A stretch of 64,000 nucleotides of DNA from Flaccisagitta enflata (GCA_965153355.1 OZ231127.1:72106001-72170000), one strand, 5' to 3'. Positions 14,212-26,681 are shown, counted from the stretch's first letter. Made by a program: numbers and translations. The notes: a model not told the origin generated them from the letters alone.

Positions 14212-14404
14212 AACGAATGTGAATCCATCATGCTTGGGACTCAGTTTCCTTTTGATCAGTTCCACTCCTGTTACGGCCCCGTAGGGTGTTTTTATTGCCG
14301 TCATTAACCACAAAACCAAGTCCACAATGCAAATGAGGGACATGAGCAACGCGAATGAATATCCGAAAATGTATTCGGCGTTGGTCGGTTTCTGTGCCCA
14401 AAAC
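14212..14404 (-). CDS. Orphan exon of a multipass membrane protein
   Basis: A 193-nt open block on the minus strand between a plausible acceptor (TTAATTAAG) and donor (GTAAGG). It is entered two bases into a codon and left in phase 0. It encodes about 64 residues with a clear transmembrane helix (GYSFALLMSLICIVDLVLWL), then a basic stretch with GVELIKRKLSPKHDG, so the part after the helix is probably cytoplasmic. The helix followed by a GFTF block is reminiscent of the fourth helix and C-terminal start of pannexin/LRRC8-type channels such as the one at 48928, but the intron phases differ and the similarity is weak. No partner exon was found. Confidence 0.4.
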
Positions 14405-14636
14405 CTTAATTAAGAAAAAAGTAGTTTTTTTTTTCTTTCTTTCTTTATTTCAAATTTCGTGGACACTCATTCGTACATCCAATATTGCCGACTAAAGCTG
14501 TGACATTGCGATGTAATGAGCATACAATGCTGCCCAAAGTAGGTTTTCTTACATTTTAAATGCTTAATTCGCATATTTTGAAATAGCGGGAATACGAATA
14601 CGAATAATAATTCATCAGTGAAGAAATTTAAGGTTT

Positions 14637-14965
14637 TTAGTCGCGTGCACGCGACTCTACAACCCGCTTTGTCGGTCCGTCCGTCGGTCCGTCCATCCGT
14701 CACACTTTACTTTTTTTTACTATAGCGTCAATTCTTAGGTCATTTTAAGTCATTTTAAGTCATTTATAGTTATTCTAAGTCATTTTGAGTCATTCTAAGT
14801 CACTTTCAGTCATTTTAAGTCATTTTAAGTTATTTTAAGTCATTTTTGGTAATTAGGTTTTTTAGTCATTTTAAGACAATTTTGGTCATTTTAAGTCAGT
14901 CTAAGTCATTGAAAGTCATTCTAAGTCATTCTAAGTCATTCTTTGTCTGTAAGTCTCGCACGCGA
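14637..14965 (+). mobile_element. Hairpin-headed short element with AAGTCATTTT decamers
   Basis: Head AGTCGCGTGCACGCGACT (perfect palindrome), then GTCCGTCGG repeats. About 20 units of a decamer close to AAGTCATTTT fill 14730-14945. A second GCACGCGACT lies at about 14955. Confidence 0.7.
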
Positions 14966-15254
14966 CTTATAGGTGTTGGCCATGTTCAAATTCATCTTAT
15001 TTGAGATCAATGCTTAGACATTAGTATCAGCTCTAGATGACCTTGATTTGCGATTGAGCTCGGAAATTTCACAATATGAGTGCAATCTGTTTTCTGTGGC
15101 TAAAATTGTTGAGAAAAGACGGATAAAACAGCAAAACATGTCTTCAAGATAAGTTTGCTTACAAACGTTAAACATGGTATTACTTAAAACGTGGTTATAC
15201 GAGAAAAGGTCTATCAATTATCAACATTATCTTGTTTCATCAATGAAATATTTT

Positions 15255-15536
15255 TAATCGCGTGCACGCGACTTCATGACCCGCTCTGTCCGTCTGTCGG
15301 TCGGTCGGTCGATCACGCTTTGCATTTTTTTGTCGTTTTACATCATTCTAAGTAATTTCAAGTTATTTCAAGACAATTTCTTTTGGTCTTTTGGTCTTTT
15401 GGTCTTTTGGTCTTTTGGTCTTTTGGTCTTTTGGTCTTTTGGTCTTTTGGTCTTTTAGTCTTTTAGTCTTTTATTCTTATAGTCTTTTATTCTTATAGTC
15501 TTATAGTCTTATAGTCTTTTGGTCTTATGGTCTTAA
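15255..15536 (+). mobile_element. Hairpin-headed short element ending in TTTTGGTC octamers
   Basis: Head ATCGCGTGCACGCGACT and GTCGG repeats, then about 18 copies of the octamer TTTTGGTC and variants at 15377-15536. It ends a few bases before the satellite begins, so the satellite may have arisen next to or inside such an element. Confidence 0.65.
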
Positions 15537-15559
15537 CAACCGCACGGTATTTGTGTTTT

Positions 15560-18500
15560 AGCAGACCCCTCAGCTGGCAGACCCCTCTGCTAAGAAAATC
15601 GCTAGTTGAAGGGGATGACGAGTAGCAGACCCCTATCAGACCCCTACTTTATAGATTTAGGGATGGCCTTTATCAGACCCTTCTTGATCTAGCAGACCCC
15701 TCTCTATACTTAAGGGGATTATCATCAACAGACCCCTAGGATATCTGGCAGACCCCTCCATATATATGATGAGACAGCACGCTCACCCTCTCTTACTATC
15801 ATGGGGATGATCTCCAGCAGACCCCTACTTTATCTAGCAGACCCCTCTCTATAGTTATTGGGATAACCTCCAGCAGACCCCTCTTAAATCCAGCAGACCC
15901 CTCTTAATATATGGAGACATATTAAGTGGACGCTACTTTACTATCTTGGGGACGATCTCCAGCAGACCCCTACTTGATCTAGCAGACCCCTCTCTATATC
16001 AACAGGGATGACCTCCAGCAGACCCCTCTGAAATCCAGCAGACCCCTCCTAATATAGGGAAACATATTGGGTGGACGCTACTTTACTATCTTGGGGATGA
16101 TCTCCAGCAGACCCCTACTTGATCTAGCAGACCCCTCTCTTTAGTTATGGGGATGACCTCCAGCAGACCCCTCTGAAATCCAGCAGACCCCTCCTAATAC
16201 ATGGAAATCTATTGGGTGGATGCTGCTTTACTATCTTGGGGATGATCTCCAGCAGACCCCTACTTGATCTAGCAGACCCCTCTCTATATTAACAGGGATG
16301 ACCTCCAGCAGACCCCTCTGAAATCCAGCAGACCCCTCCTAATACAGGGAAACATATTGGGTGGACGCTACTTTACTATCTTGGGGATGATCTCCAGCAG
16401 ACCCCTACTTGATCTAGCAGACCCCTCTCTATAGTTATGGGGATGACCTCCAGCAGACCCCTCTGAAATCCAGCAGACCCCTCCAAATACATGGAAACAT
16501 ATTGGGAGGACGCTAGTTTACTATCTTGGGGATGATCTCCAGCAGACCCCTACTTGATCTAGCAGACCCCTCTCTATAGTTATTGGGATGACCTCCAGCA
16601 GACCCCTCTGAAATCCAGCAGACCCCTCCTAATATATGGAAACATATTGGGTGGACGCTACTTTACTATCTTGGGGATGATCTTCAGCAGACCCCTACTT
16701 GATCTGGCAGACCCCTCTCTATAGTTACTGGATGACCTCCATCAGACCCCTACTTGATCTAGCAGACCCCTCTCTATAGTTATGGGGATGACCTCCAGCA
16801 GACCCCTCTGAAATCCAGCAGACCCCTCCTAATATATGGAAAGATAATGGGCAGACTCTTCTTTACTAATTTTGGGATGATCTCCAGCAGACCCCTACTT
16901 GATCTAGCAGACCCCTCTCTGTAGTTATGGGGATGACCTCTGGCAGACCCCTCTGAAATCCAGCAGACCCCTCCTAATACAGGGAAACAAAGTGGGTGGA
17001 CGCTACTTTATCATCTTGGGGATGATCTCCAGCAGACCCCTACTTGATCTAGCAGACCCCTCTCTATAGTTATGGGGATGACCTCCAGCAGACCCCTCTG
17101 AAATCCAGCAGACCCCTCCTAATACATGGAGACATATTAGGTGGACGCTACTTTACTATCTTGGGGACGATCTCCAGCAGACCCCTACTTGATCTAGCAG
17201 ACCCCTCTCTATATCAACAGGGATGACCTCCAGCAGACCCCTCTGAAATCCAGCAGACCCCTCCTAATATAGGGAAACATATTGGGCGGACGCTACTTTA
17301 CTATCTTGGGGATGATTTCCAGCAGACCCCTACTTGATCTGGCAGACCCCTCTCTATAGTTATTGGGATGACCTCCAGCAGACCCCTCTGAAATCCAGCA
17401 GACCCCTCCTAATACAGGGAAAAATATTGGGTGGACACTACTTTACTATCTTGGGGATTATCTCCAGCAGACCCCTACTTGATCCAGCAGACCCCTCTCT
17501 ATAGTTATTGGGATGACCTCCAGCAGACCCCTCTGAAATCCAGCAGACCCCTCCTAATACAAGGAAACATAGTGGGTGGACGCTACTTTATTATCTTGGG
17601 GATGATCTCCAGCAGACCCCTACTTGATCTAGCAGACCCCTCTCTATAGTTATGGGGATGACCTCCAGCAGACCCCTCTGAAATCCAGCAGACCCCTCTT
17701 AATACATGGACACATATTGGGTGGAAGCTACTTTACTAATTAGGGGATGATCTCCAGCAGACCCCTACTTGATCTAGCAGACCCCTCTCTTTAGTTTTGG
17801 GGATGACCTCCAGCAGACCCCTCTGAAATCCAGCAGACCCCTCCTAATACATGGAGACATATTAGGTGGACGCTACTTTACTATCTTGGGGACGATCTCC
17901 AGCAGACCCCTACTTGATCTAGCAGACCCCTCTCTTTATCAACAGGGATGACCTCCAGCAGACCCCTCTGAAATCCAGCAGACCCCTCCTAATACAGGGA
18001 AACATATTGGGTGGACGCTACTTTATTATCTTGGGGATGATTACCAGCAGACCCCTACTTGATCTGGCAGACCCCTCTCTATAGTTATTGGGATGACCTC
18101 CAGCAGACCCCTCTGAAATCCAGCAGACCCCTCCTAATACATGGAAACATAGTGGGTGGACGGTACTGTATCATCTAGGGGATGATCTCCAGCAGACCCC
18201 TACTTGATCTAGCAGACCCCTCACTATAGTTATGGGGATGACCTCCAGCAGACCCCTCTGAAATCCAGCAGACCCCTCCTAATACATGGAAATATATTAG
18301 GTGGAAGCTACTTTACTTATTTGGGGATGATCTCCAGCAGACCCTTACTTGATCTAGCAGACCCCTCTCTATAGTTATGGGGATGACCTCCAGCAGACCC
18401 CTCTGAAATCCAGCAGACCCCTCCTAATACATGGACACATATTGGGTGGAAGCTACTTTACTAATTTGGGGATGATCTCCAGCAGACCCCTACTTGATCT

Positions 18501-21500
18501 AGCAGACCCCTCTCTTTAGTTTTGGGGATGACCTCCAGCAGACCCCTCTGAAATCCAGCAGACCCCTCCTAATACATGGAGACATATTAGGTGGACGCTA
18601 CTTTACTATCTTGGGGACGATCTCCAGCAGACCCCTACTTGATCTAGCAGACCCCTCTCTATATTAAGAGGGATGACCTCCAGCAGACCCCTCTGAAATC
18701 CAGCAGACCCCTCCTAATATATGGAAAGATAATGGGCAGACTCTTCTTTACTAATTTTGGGATAATCTCCAGCAGACCCCTACTTGATCTAGCAGACCCC
18801 TCTCTGTAGTTATGGGGATGACCTCTGGCAGACCCCTCTGAAATCCAGCAGACCCCTCCTAATACAGGGAAACCTATTGGGTGGAAGCTACTTTACTATC
18901 TTGGGGATGATCTCCAGCAGACCCCTACTTGATCTAGCAGACCCTTATCTTTAGTTATGGGGATGACCTCCAGCAGACCCCTCTGAAATCCAGCAGACCC
19001 CTCCTAATACAAGGAAACCTATTGGGTGGATTCTGCTTTACTATCTTGGGGATGATCTCCAGCAGACCCCTACTTGATCTAGCAGACCCCTCTCTATATT
19101 AACAGGGATGACCTCCAGCAGACCCCTCTGAAATCCAGCAGACCCCTCCTAATACAGGGAAACAAATTGGGTGGACGCTACTTTACTATCTTGGGGATGA
19201 TCTCCAGCAGACCCCTACTTGATCTAGCAGACCCCTCTCTATAGTTATGGGGATGACCTCCAGCAGACCCCTCTGAAATCCAGCAGACCCCTCCAAATAC
19301 ATGGAAACATATTGGGAGGACGCTAGTTTACTATCTTGGGGATGATCTCCAGCAGACCCCTACTTGATCTTGCAGACCCCTCTCTATAGTTATTAGGATG
19401 ACCTCCAGCAGACCCCTCTGAATTCCAGCAGACCCCTCCTAATACATGGAAACATATTGGGGATGATCTTCAGCAGACCCCTACATGATCTTGCAGACCC
19501 CTCTCTATATTAACAGGAATGACCTCCAGCAGACCCCTCTGAAATCCAGCAGACCCCTCCTAATATAGGGAAACATATTGGGCGGACGCTACTTTACTAT
19601 CTTGGGGATGATTTCCAACAGACCCCTACTTGATCTGGCAGAGCCCTCTCTATAGTTACTGGATGACCTCCAGCAGACCCCTCTGAAATCCAGCAGACCC
19701 CTCCTAATACATGGAAACATAGTGGGTGGACACTACTCTATAATCTTGGGGATGATCTCCAGCAGGGCCCTACTTGATCTAGCAGACCCCTCTCTATAGT
19801 TACGGGGATGACCTCCAGCAGACCCCTCTGAAATCCAGCAGACCCCTCCTAATATATGGAAAGATAATGGGCAGACTCTTCTTTACTAATTATGGGATGA
19901 TCTCCAGCAGACCCCTACTTGATCTAGCAGTCCCCTCTCTTTAGTTTTGGGGATGACCTCCAGCAGACCCCTCTGAAATCCAGCAGACCCCTCCTAATAC
20001 ATGGAGACATATTAGGTGGACGCTACTTTACTATCTTGGGGACGATCTCCAGCAGACCCCTACTTGATCTAGCAGACCCCTCTCTTTATCAACAGGGATG
20101 ACCTCCAGCAGACCCCTCTGAAATCCAGCAGACCCCTCCTAATACAGGGAAACATATTGGGTGGACGCTACTTTATTATCTTGGGGATGATTACCAGCAG
20201 ACCCCTACTTGATCTGGCAGACCCCTCTCTATAGTTATTGGGATGACCTCCAGCAGACCCCTCTGAAATCCAGCAGACCCCTCCTAATACATGGAAACAT
20301 AGTGGGTGGACGCTACTGTATTATCTAGGGGATGATCTCCAGCAGACCCCTACTTGATCTAGCAGACCCCTCACTATAGTTATGGGGATGACCTCCAGCA
20401 GACCCCTCTGAAATCCAGCAGACCCCTCCTAATACATGGAAATATATTAGGTGGAAGCTACTTTACTTATTTGGGGATGATCTCCAGCAGACCCCTATTT
20501 GATCTAGCAGACCCCTCTCTATAGTTATGGGGATGACCTCCAGCAGACCCCTCTGAAATCCAGCAGACCCCTCCTAATACATGGAAACATAGTGGGTGGA
20601 CGCTACTCTATTATCTTGGGGATGATCTCCAGCAGACCCCTACTTGATCTAGCAGACCCCTCTCTATAGTTATGGGGATGACCTCCAGCAGACCCCTCTG
20701 AAATCCAGCAGACCCCTCCTAATATATGGAAAGATAATGGGCAGACTCTTCTTTACTAATTATGGGATGATCTCCAGCAGACCCCTACTTGATCTAGCAG
20801 ACCCCTCTCTTTAGTTTTGGGGATGACCTCCAGCAGACCCCTCTGAAATCCAGCAGACCCCTCCTAATACATGGAGACATATTAGGTGGACGCTACTTTA
20901 CTATCTTGGGGACGATCTCCAGCAGACCCCTACTTGATCTAGCAGACCCCTCTCTTTATCAACAGGGATGACCTCCAGCAGACCCCTCTGAAATCCAGCA
21001 GACCCCTCCTAATACAGGGAAACATATTGGGTGGACGCTACTTTATTATCTTGGGGATGATTACCAGCAGACCCCTACTTGATCTGGCAGACCCCTCTCT
21101 ATAGTTATTGGGATGACCTCCAGCAGACCCCTCTGAAATCCAGCAGACCCCTCCTAATACATGGAAACATAGTGGGTGGACGGTACTGTATCATCTAGGG
21201 GATGATCTCCAGCAGACCCCTACTTGATCTAGCAGACCCCTCACTATAGTTATGGGGATGACCTCCAGCAGACCCCTCTGAAATCCAGCAGACCCCTCCT
21301 AATACATGGAAATATATTAGGTGGAAGCTACTTTACTTATTTGGGGATGATCTCCAGCAGACCCCTACTTGATCTAGCAAACCCCTCTCTATAGTTATGG
21401 GGATGACCTCCAGCAGACCCCTCTTAAATCCAGCAGATCCCTCCTAATACATGGCCACATGTGGAAGCTACTTTACTAATTTGGGGATGATCTCCAGCAG

Positions 21501-23235
21501 ACCCCTACTTGATCTAGCAGACCCCTCTCTTTAGTTTTGGGGATGACCTCCAGCAGACCCCTCTGAAATCCAGCAGACCCCTCCTAATACATGGAGACAT
21601 ATTAGGTGGACGCTACTTTACTATCTTGGGGACAATCTCCAGTAGACCCCTACTTGATCTAGCAGACCCCTCTCTATATTAACAGGGATGACCTCCAGCA
21701 GACCCCTCTGAAATCCAGCAGACCCCTCCTAATATATGGAAAGATAATGGGCCGACTCTTCTTTACTAATTTTGGGATAATATCCAGCAGACCCCTACTT
21801 GTTCTAGCAGACCCCTCTCTGTAGTTATGGGGATGACCTCTGGCAGACCCCTCTGAAATCCAACAGACCCCTCCTAATACAGGGAAACCTATTGGGTGGA
21901 AGCTACTTTACTATCTTGGGGATGATCTCCAGCAGACCCCTACTTGATCTAGCAGACCCCTCTCTATAGTTATGGGGATGACCTCCAGCAGACCCCTCTG
22001 AAATCCAGCAGACCCCTCCAAATACATGGAAACATATTGGGAGGACGCTAGTTTACTATCTTGGGGATGATCTACAGCAGACCCCTACTTGATCTAGCAG
22101 ACCCCTCTCTATAGTTATTGGGATGACCTCCAGCAGACCCCTCTGAAATCCAGCAGACCCCTCCTAATATATGGAAACATATTGGGTGGACGCTACTTTA
22201 CTATCTTGGGGATGATCTCCAGCACACCCCTACTTGATCTAGCAGACCCCTCTCTATATTAACAGGGATGACCTCCTGCAGACCCTTCTGAAATCCAGCA
22301 GACCCCTCCTAATACAGGGAAACATATTGGGTGGACGCTACTTTACTATCTTGGGGATGATCTCCAGCAGACCCCTACTTGATCTAGCAGACCCCTCTCT
22401 ATAGTTATGGGGATGACCTCCAGCAGACCCCTCTGAAATCCAGCAGACCCCTCCAAATACATGGAAACATATTGGGAGGACGCTAGTTTACTATCTTGGG
22501 GATGATCTACAGCAGACCCCTACTTGATCTAGCAGACCCCTCTCTATAGTTATTGGGATGACCTCCAGCAGACCCCTCTGAAATCCAGCAGACCCCTCCT
22601 AATATATGGAAACATATTGGGTGGACGCTACTTCACTATCTTGGGGATGATCTTCAGCAGACCCCTACATGATCTAGCAGACCCCTCTCTATATTAACAG
22701 GAATGACCTCCAGCAGACCCCTCTGAAATCCAGCAGACCCCTCCTAATATAGGGAAACATATTGGGCGGACGCTACTTTACTATCTTGGGGATGATTTCC
22801 AGCAGACCCCTACTTGATCTGGCAGACCCCTCTCTATAGTTACTGGATGACCTCCAGCAGACCCCTCTGAAATCCAGCAGACCCCTCCTAATACATGGAA
22901 ACATAGTGGGTGGACGCTACTCTATTATCTTGGGGATGATCTCCAGCAGACCCCTACTTGATCTAGCAGACCCCTCTCTATAGTTATGGGGATGACCTCC
23001 AGCAGACCCCTCTGAAATCCAGCAGACCCCTCCTAATATATGGAAAGATAATGGGCAGACTCTTCTTTACTAATTTTAGGATGATCTCCAGCAGACCCCT
23101 ACTTGATCTAGCAGACCCCTCTCTGTAGTTATGGGGATGACCTCTGGCAGACCCCTCTGAAATCCAGCAGACCCCTCCTAATACAGGGAAACAAAGTGGG
23201 TGGACGCTACTTTATCATCTTGGGGATGATCTCCA
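15560..23235. repeat. ~145-bp satellite array with higher-order structure
   Basis: About 7.7 kb and roughly 52 monomers. Each monomer carries about four GCAGACCCCT units, separated by ACTTGATCTA, TCTATAGTTATGGGGATGAC, GAAATCCA and the variable CATATTGGGTGGACGCTACT block. Monomer starts are spaced 144-146 bp. Variant monomers recur in fixed order: the rare AAGATAATGGGCAGACTC variant recurs at 19861 and 20731, 870 bp or six monomers apart, with matching neighbours, so a higher-order unit has been copied. No long frame is preserved, so the array is not coding. Confidence 0.96.
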
Positions 23236-23245
23236 ACACACGGTA

Positions 23246-23480
23246 GGCATATTCATATGTTTTTCACGAAATGGGATCAAATTTACGTTTTTTCGACCAA
23301 AGTCGACTTAGCCAGTGATTCTTTCCTCCCGCTTATGTTTGCTTTCATGTTGCCTAGGTAACACAACGCAACATCTAATTGTAGAGCACGGTGTTACATT
23401 GTGTACAGTATAACTATTGCAGTGCTGCCTATGTGACATCGCACCACCCATTAAGCTAGAATAGATAGCAGAAACATTTT
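23246..23480. other. Right flank of satellite, nothing recognised
   Basis: Unique-looking sequence without a supported exon. Confidence 0.4.
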
Positions 23481-23741
23481 CTAAGTGCGTCCACGCACTT
23501 TCATTTATAAGAGGTCATGTCTGTTGGTCGGTTTGTTGGTCGGTCACACATACGTTTGAAATATGCAAATGGCTGATTCTGACATCTTTCTTTATTCCTT
23601 TCAGCTCATGCCATACCACATTCATTTTCCTTCTGTTATTCATTCATTTATTCATTAATTCATATATTCATTCATTCATTCATTCATTCACAAATTCTTA
23701 ATTAAGCGAGGCGCACTTAGTGGCCATAACTTGGCCTTGTT
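23481..23741 (+). mobile_element. Hairpin-headed short element, subfamily A
   Basis: Head AAGTGCGTCCACGCACTT, TATAAGAGGTCATGT, GTCGG repeats, (ATTC)n near 23640-23690, and tail AAGCGAGGCGCAC...CTTGGCCTTGTT. Closest to the copy at 31861. Confidence 0.8.
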
Positions 23742-24185
23742 ATCTCATTCTAACTGCCTACGCGACTCTTTAAGAGGCTGTAGGCCGTAGAAAGGTTGGT
23801 AACACGAAATTTTTGATGATGCAATATTGGCTGAAATGCTGATTTAAGAGCGTTACGACCTCAGTTCAGCCCTGCCTACTTCCATACTGCCCCTTCCCAC
23901 CAATATTACTGCCCCTGCCCACCCACCAGCAACTTTTTATTGACCGTGTATCCTACTTTGTTAAAACTCAACTATGGTCGTAAGTAATGCTAGAGCTAGT
24001 ATTTCGCTAATTTTTTTCAATCTCAACCCTCACTCTCCGTAAAAAAAGTTTTTCGTTGACATCAGTAATGATTTGATTTAAAATGCTCAGAGAATAATTG
24101 CCTCGAGTCGACTGAAATGTTTTGTGAAATTAATAACGTTGTAGTCATTTCACTAGTAGCTATCTCTATCTTTTTTGACGGAAAC

Positions 24186-24286
24186 AAGGCCAAGTAGGCC
24201 AATAGGTGCGAATACGTTACCAACCGACCGACCGACCAACCAATGACAGTCAGTTATAGAGGTGCTTTCTCGCACCTAAAAATGTG
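24186..24286 (-). mobile_element. Hairpin-headed short element, subfamily C
   Basis: AACAAGGCCAAGTAGGCC at one end and AGGTGCTTTCTCGCACCT followed by AAAAAT at the other, with ACCGACCGACC between. Confidence 0.8.
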
Positions 24287-24891
24287 TGGTTAGAAGTATG
24301 GTAAAACAACCCTATTCGGGCTCGCTCTTTTCCTGTCGGGCCTGCTCAAATTTTGGGGGGCATGACCGGCGTGCACGCTCAGAAGAAATACTAATTTCAG
24401 GCCTGTCAGTTAAGCCCTCTCTTGCTTCCTTCATTCTAAACATAATTTGAAAATTAAGATGGAAACATCTAAAATTCTAATAACATCATGATAATGATAT
24501 CAATTCATTTGAAGCAATAAAAAGTGAGGGAACAACGTAAACACATTCTTTCTTGCAATCCATATTTAAGTCTTTGAGGTCCAATCGATAAATTCTCCAT
24601 AATTTTGTTGGATCTGGGGATAAGAGAATGAACATTCGCAAGATGAGCAAGGGATGCAGGGTCACAATATCATTGCGGACGGGTGAGCAGGGGCATCCAA
24701 CCTCCAGTCTCACCCCCCCCCACCTTCTACACACTCGCGCACGCACAGAACCAACTTCATCATAAATACGCGGGTTTTTTTTTTTTTTTGCGTTTCCGAC
24801 TCAAGCATGACGGAACAACGGACCAACCGCCAACGGACGGAACAACAAATGGACGGGCTAAGCCTCTTATGAAATTGAGTGTCCGCAACTA

Positions 24892-25108
24892 AAACAAGGC
24901 GGGATACACGGCTACCTTAGTCGCGTGCAGGTGGGCAGGGGCGGCGAAAAAAAGCTAAGTGGGACCGACAAACCAAACAACCGACAGACAGACAGATGGA
25001 CCAACAGACAGAGGGACGGACAGACAGACAGACGGACCGACGGACTGAACGACCAACAGACGGACAGACAGAGCGGGTTGTAGAGTCGCGTGGACGCGAC
25101 TAAAAATC
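24892..25108 (-). mobile_element. Hairpin-headed short element, subfamily B
   Basis: Reference copy. It starts AACAAGGCGGGATACACGGC, has GTGGGCAGGGGC, long GACAGACAGACGG/GACCGACGG simple sequence, then GCGGGTTGTAGAGTCGCG and the hairpin AGTCGCGTGGACGCGACT, ending in TAAAAAT. It has no coding capacity. Confidence 0.8.
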
Positions 25109-25361
25109 TTAATTGTAATTATCACTTGTCATGAAAGCCTCACATCTAGACCAAACATTTGGGTGCTTCACATTACAAAAGTTGGGAGTATCGCTACTTT
25201 ACTTGGGTAATCTGGAGAATAAAATATTATAATGATAACTATTTTTTTTCAAAATTCCTTTGTGTTTTTTTCTTTTGGCCTTAAAGTTTCCACACATTTT
25301 CCAGAATTCAGCAAAATCCTCTGTAGTTCTGATACAAAAAGAACAATCATTTGTTTTAAAG

Positions 25362-25507
25362 AAGACCGGATACACGGCAATCCAGTAGTGGATGGTTTGG
25401 CAGGAGCAGTAATGCGAAAACCACTCGGAATTCAAAAATATGACAGACGGACTGACCGACGGATCTACTGACCGACACGGCAAGGTGTAGTCATGTGTCC
25501 GCGACTA
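25362..25507 (-). mobile_element. Hairpin-headed short element nested in a MITE
   Basis: Starts ACCGGATACACGGC and ends GTGTCCGCGACTAAAAAT. It lies between TTGTTTTAAA and ATCATGAT, which are nearly adjacent across an A-run in the empty relative near 55500. Confidence 0.75.
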
Positions 25508-25729
25508 AAAATCATGATCTTTGTTGAAGCTAAAATGTAGAAGCTAAAATGTAAAGAGCATAAGCTATAAAACAGCTTGTGAAAAGACAGATTAGCAATT
25601 TTATGAAGAGCAGAAATTTGTAAAAGCTAATCAAAACAATATCAGCATATTATTTATCCCAGTGCATTATACAAATTAGGCTTTCAAAATCAATTTTCTA
25701 AAATACAAAAAATGAACAATTTTCATATA

Positions 25730-25848
25730 AAACAAGGCCAAGTAGGCTAATAAGGTGCGACGTGTGGATCGTCGAACAAATGCGTCACCCGACCGACCAA
25801 CCAACCGACACACAGCCAGTTATAGAGGTGCTTTGTCGCACCTAAAAA
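25730..25848 (-). mobile_element. Hairpin-headed short element, subfamily C, nested
   Basis: AAACAAGGCCAAGTAGGC to AGGTGCTTTGTCGCACCT plus AAAAA. It includes GTGCGACGTGTGGATCGTCG, shared with the copy at 14064. Confidence 0.8.
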
Positions 25849-26024
25849 TAGTAAGGGTGAAAAAATAAATCAATCCACATTAGATAAAGAGGGTGAAAAA
25901 GAAATAACTAACTTTTGCTATGTGAAGCACCCAAACCAAACATCCCCTCTGACCGTCCGAGGAACTTGACTTTTTTAGCGGCTTGCTACAGTATGATGGG
26001 AGCAATGAGTGCTTCAGAAAGATT

Positions 26025-26098
26025 CATGCACACACACACAAGCACAAATGTAAACGCACGCGCACACAGACACACACACACAAACACACACACATTTG
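26025..26098. repeat. Short (CA)n-rich tract
   Basis: Interrupted CA repeat; a weaker one lies at about 26255-26310. Confidence 0.8.
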
Positions 26099-26532
26099 AC
26101 TGGTAATAGTCTTGGTAATATTTTTTAGTTGCGGTCATACAATTTGAATTGTAGCTTTATTCGTTTGTCCATCGCTCCATCCACCAGTTAGTCCTTAACA
26201 TCGAAAATGGTGTGGAAGCGCAAGTAACCCTGAGTTATCATATCATGGTGGACAGAACACAGGTACAAACACACACACCTAAACACACACAAACCTAAAT
26301 GCACTCACACAAAATCAGCTGCTGTGAAATACGCGTTTATGTTTTTCTCAACAGTAGACTTCGCCTGATAGGGTCCGTCAATTGGTCCGTCGGTCCGTTA
26401 GACCGTCACAAAGGTTTTTTTTGGTGGAGGGGAGGGGGGGTCCGCTTCTTAAGTCGCTGTGTATAATGTTCCACTGAATCCATCAATGTATGGTAGATTT
26501 TTCTCTAAAGCCCTCATGTTGAAATTGAAAAA

Positions 26533-26681
26533 TTATACCTCTGCATTAGGGCATATTCCATTCCGCTTCAAAGACGTCAGGTGGTCCTGTAGACCCCGGT
26601 GTTGCTTGAAATCACTACCGCATGTGTCGCACTTGCAGACGGGATGTTCTTTAACAAAACATCTTGACATGGACAAATGTT
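26533..26681 (-). CDS. Zinc-finger-like exon (orphan)
   Basis: A minus-strand block of about 49 codons beginning after the acceptor TACAATTTACAG. It ends either at a TAA or, more likely, at an internal donor GAG|GTATAAT near 26539. It encodes CDTCGSDFKQHRGLQDHL, which has the C-x2-C-x12-H spacing of a C2H2 finger, with KEHPVCKC before it resembling an inter-finger linker. The last zinc ligand is not in the canonical place (H then C ten residues on). This could be an exon of a C2H2 protein or a decayed relic. No neighbouring exon was recognised. Confidence 0.45.

Larger units (their letters stand above)
25152..25942. mobile_element. MITE (GGGTGCTTCACAT ends) carrying two insertions
   Basis: Ends read CATTTGGGTGCTTCACAT and, at the right, ATGTGAAGCACCCAAACC, an inverted pair. 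The relative at 55194-55715 lacks the two hairpin-headed elements found here (25362-25507 and 25730-25848) and so serves as an empty-site control. Confidence 0.75.

Noticed and set aside
17431-17649. 72-codon frame in the satellite
   Set aside because: A chance open stretch in one set of monomers; neighbouring monomers are closed.
15560-23235. CRISPR-like regular repeat array
   Set aside because: Repeats and 'spacers' are both repeated in each monomer, the genome is eukaryotic, and there are no cas genes; it is a satellite.
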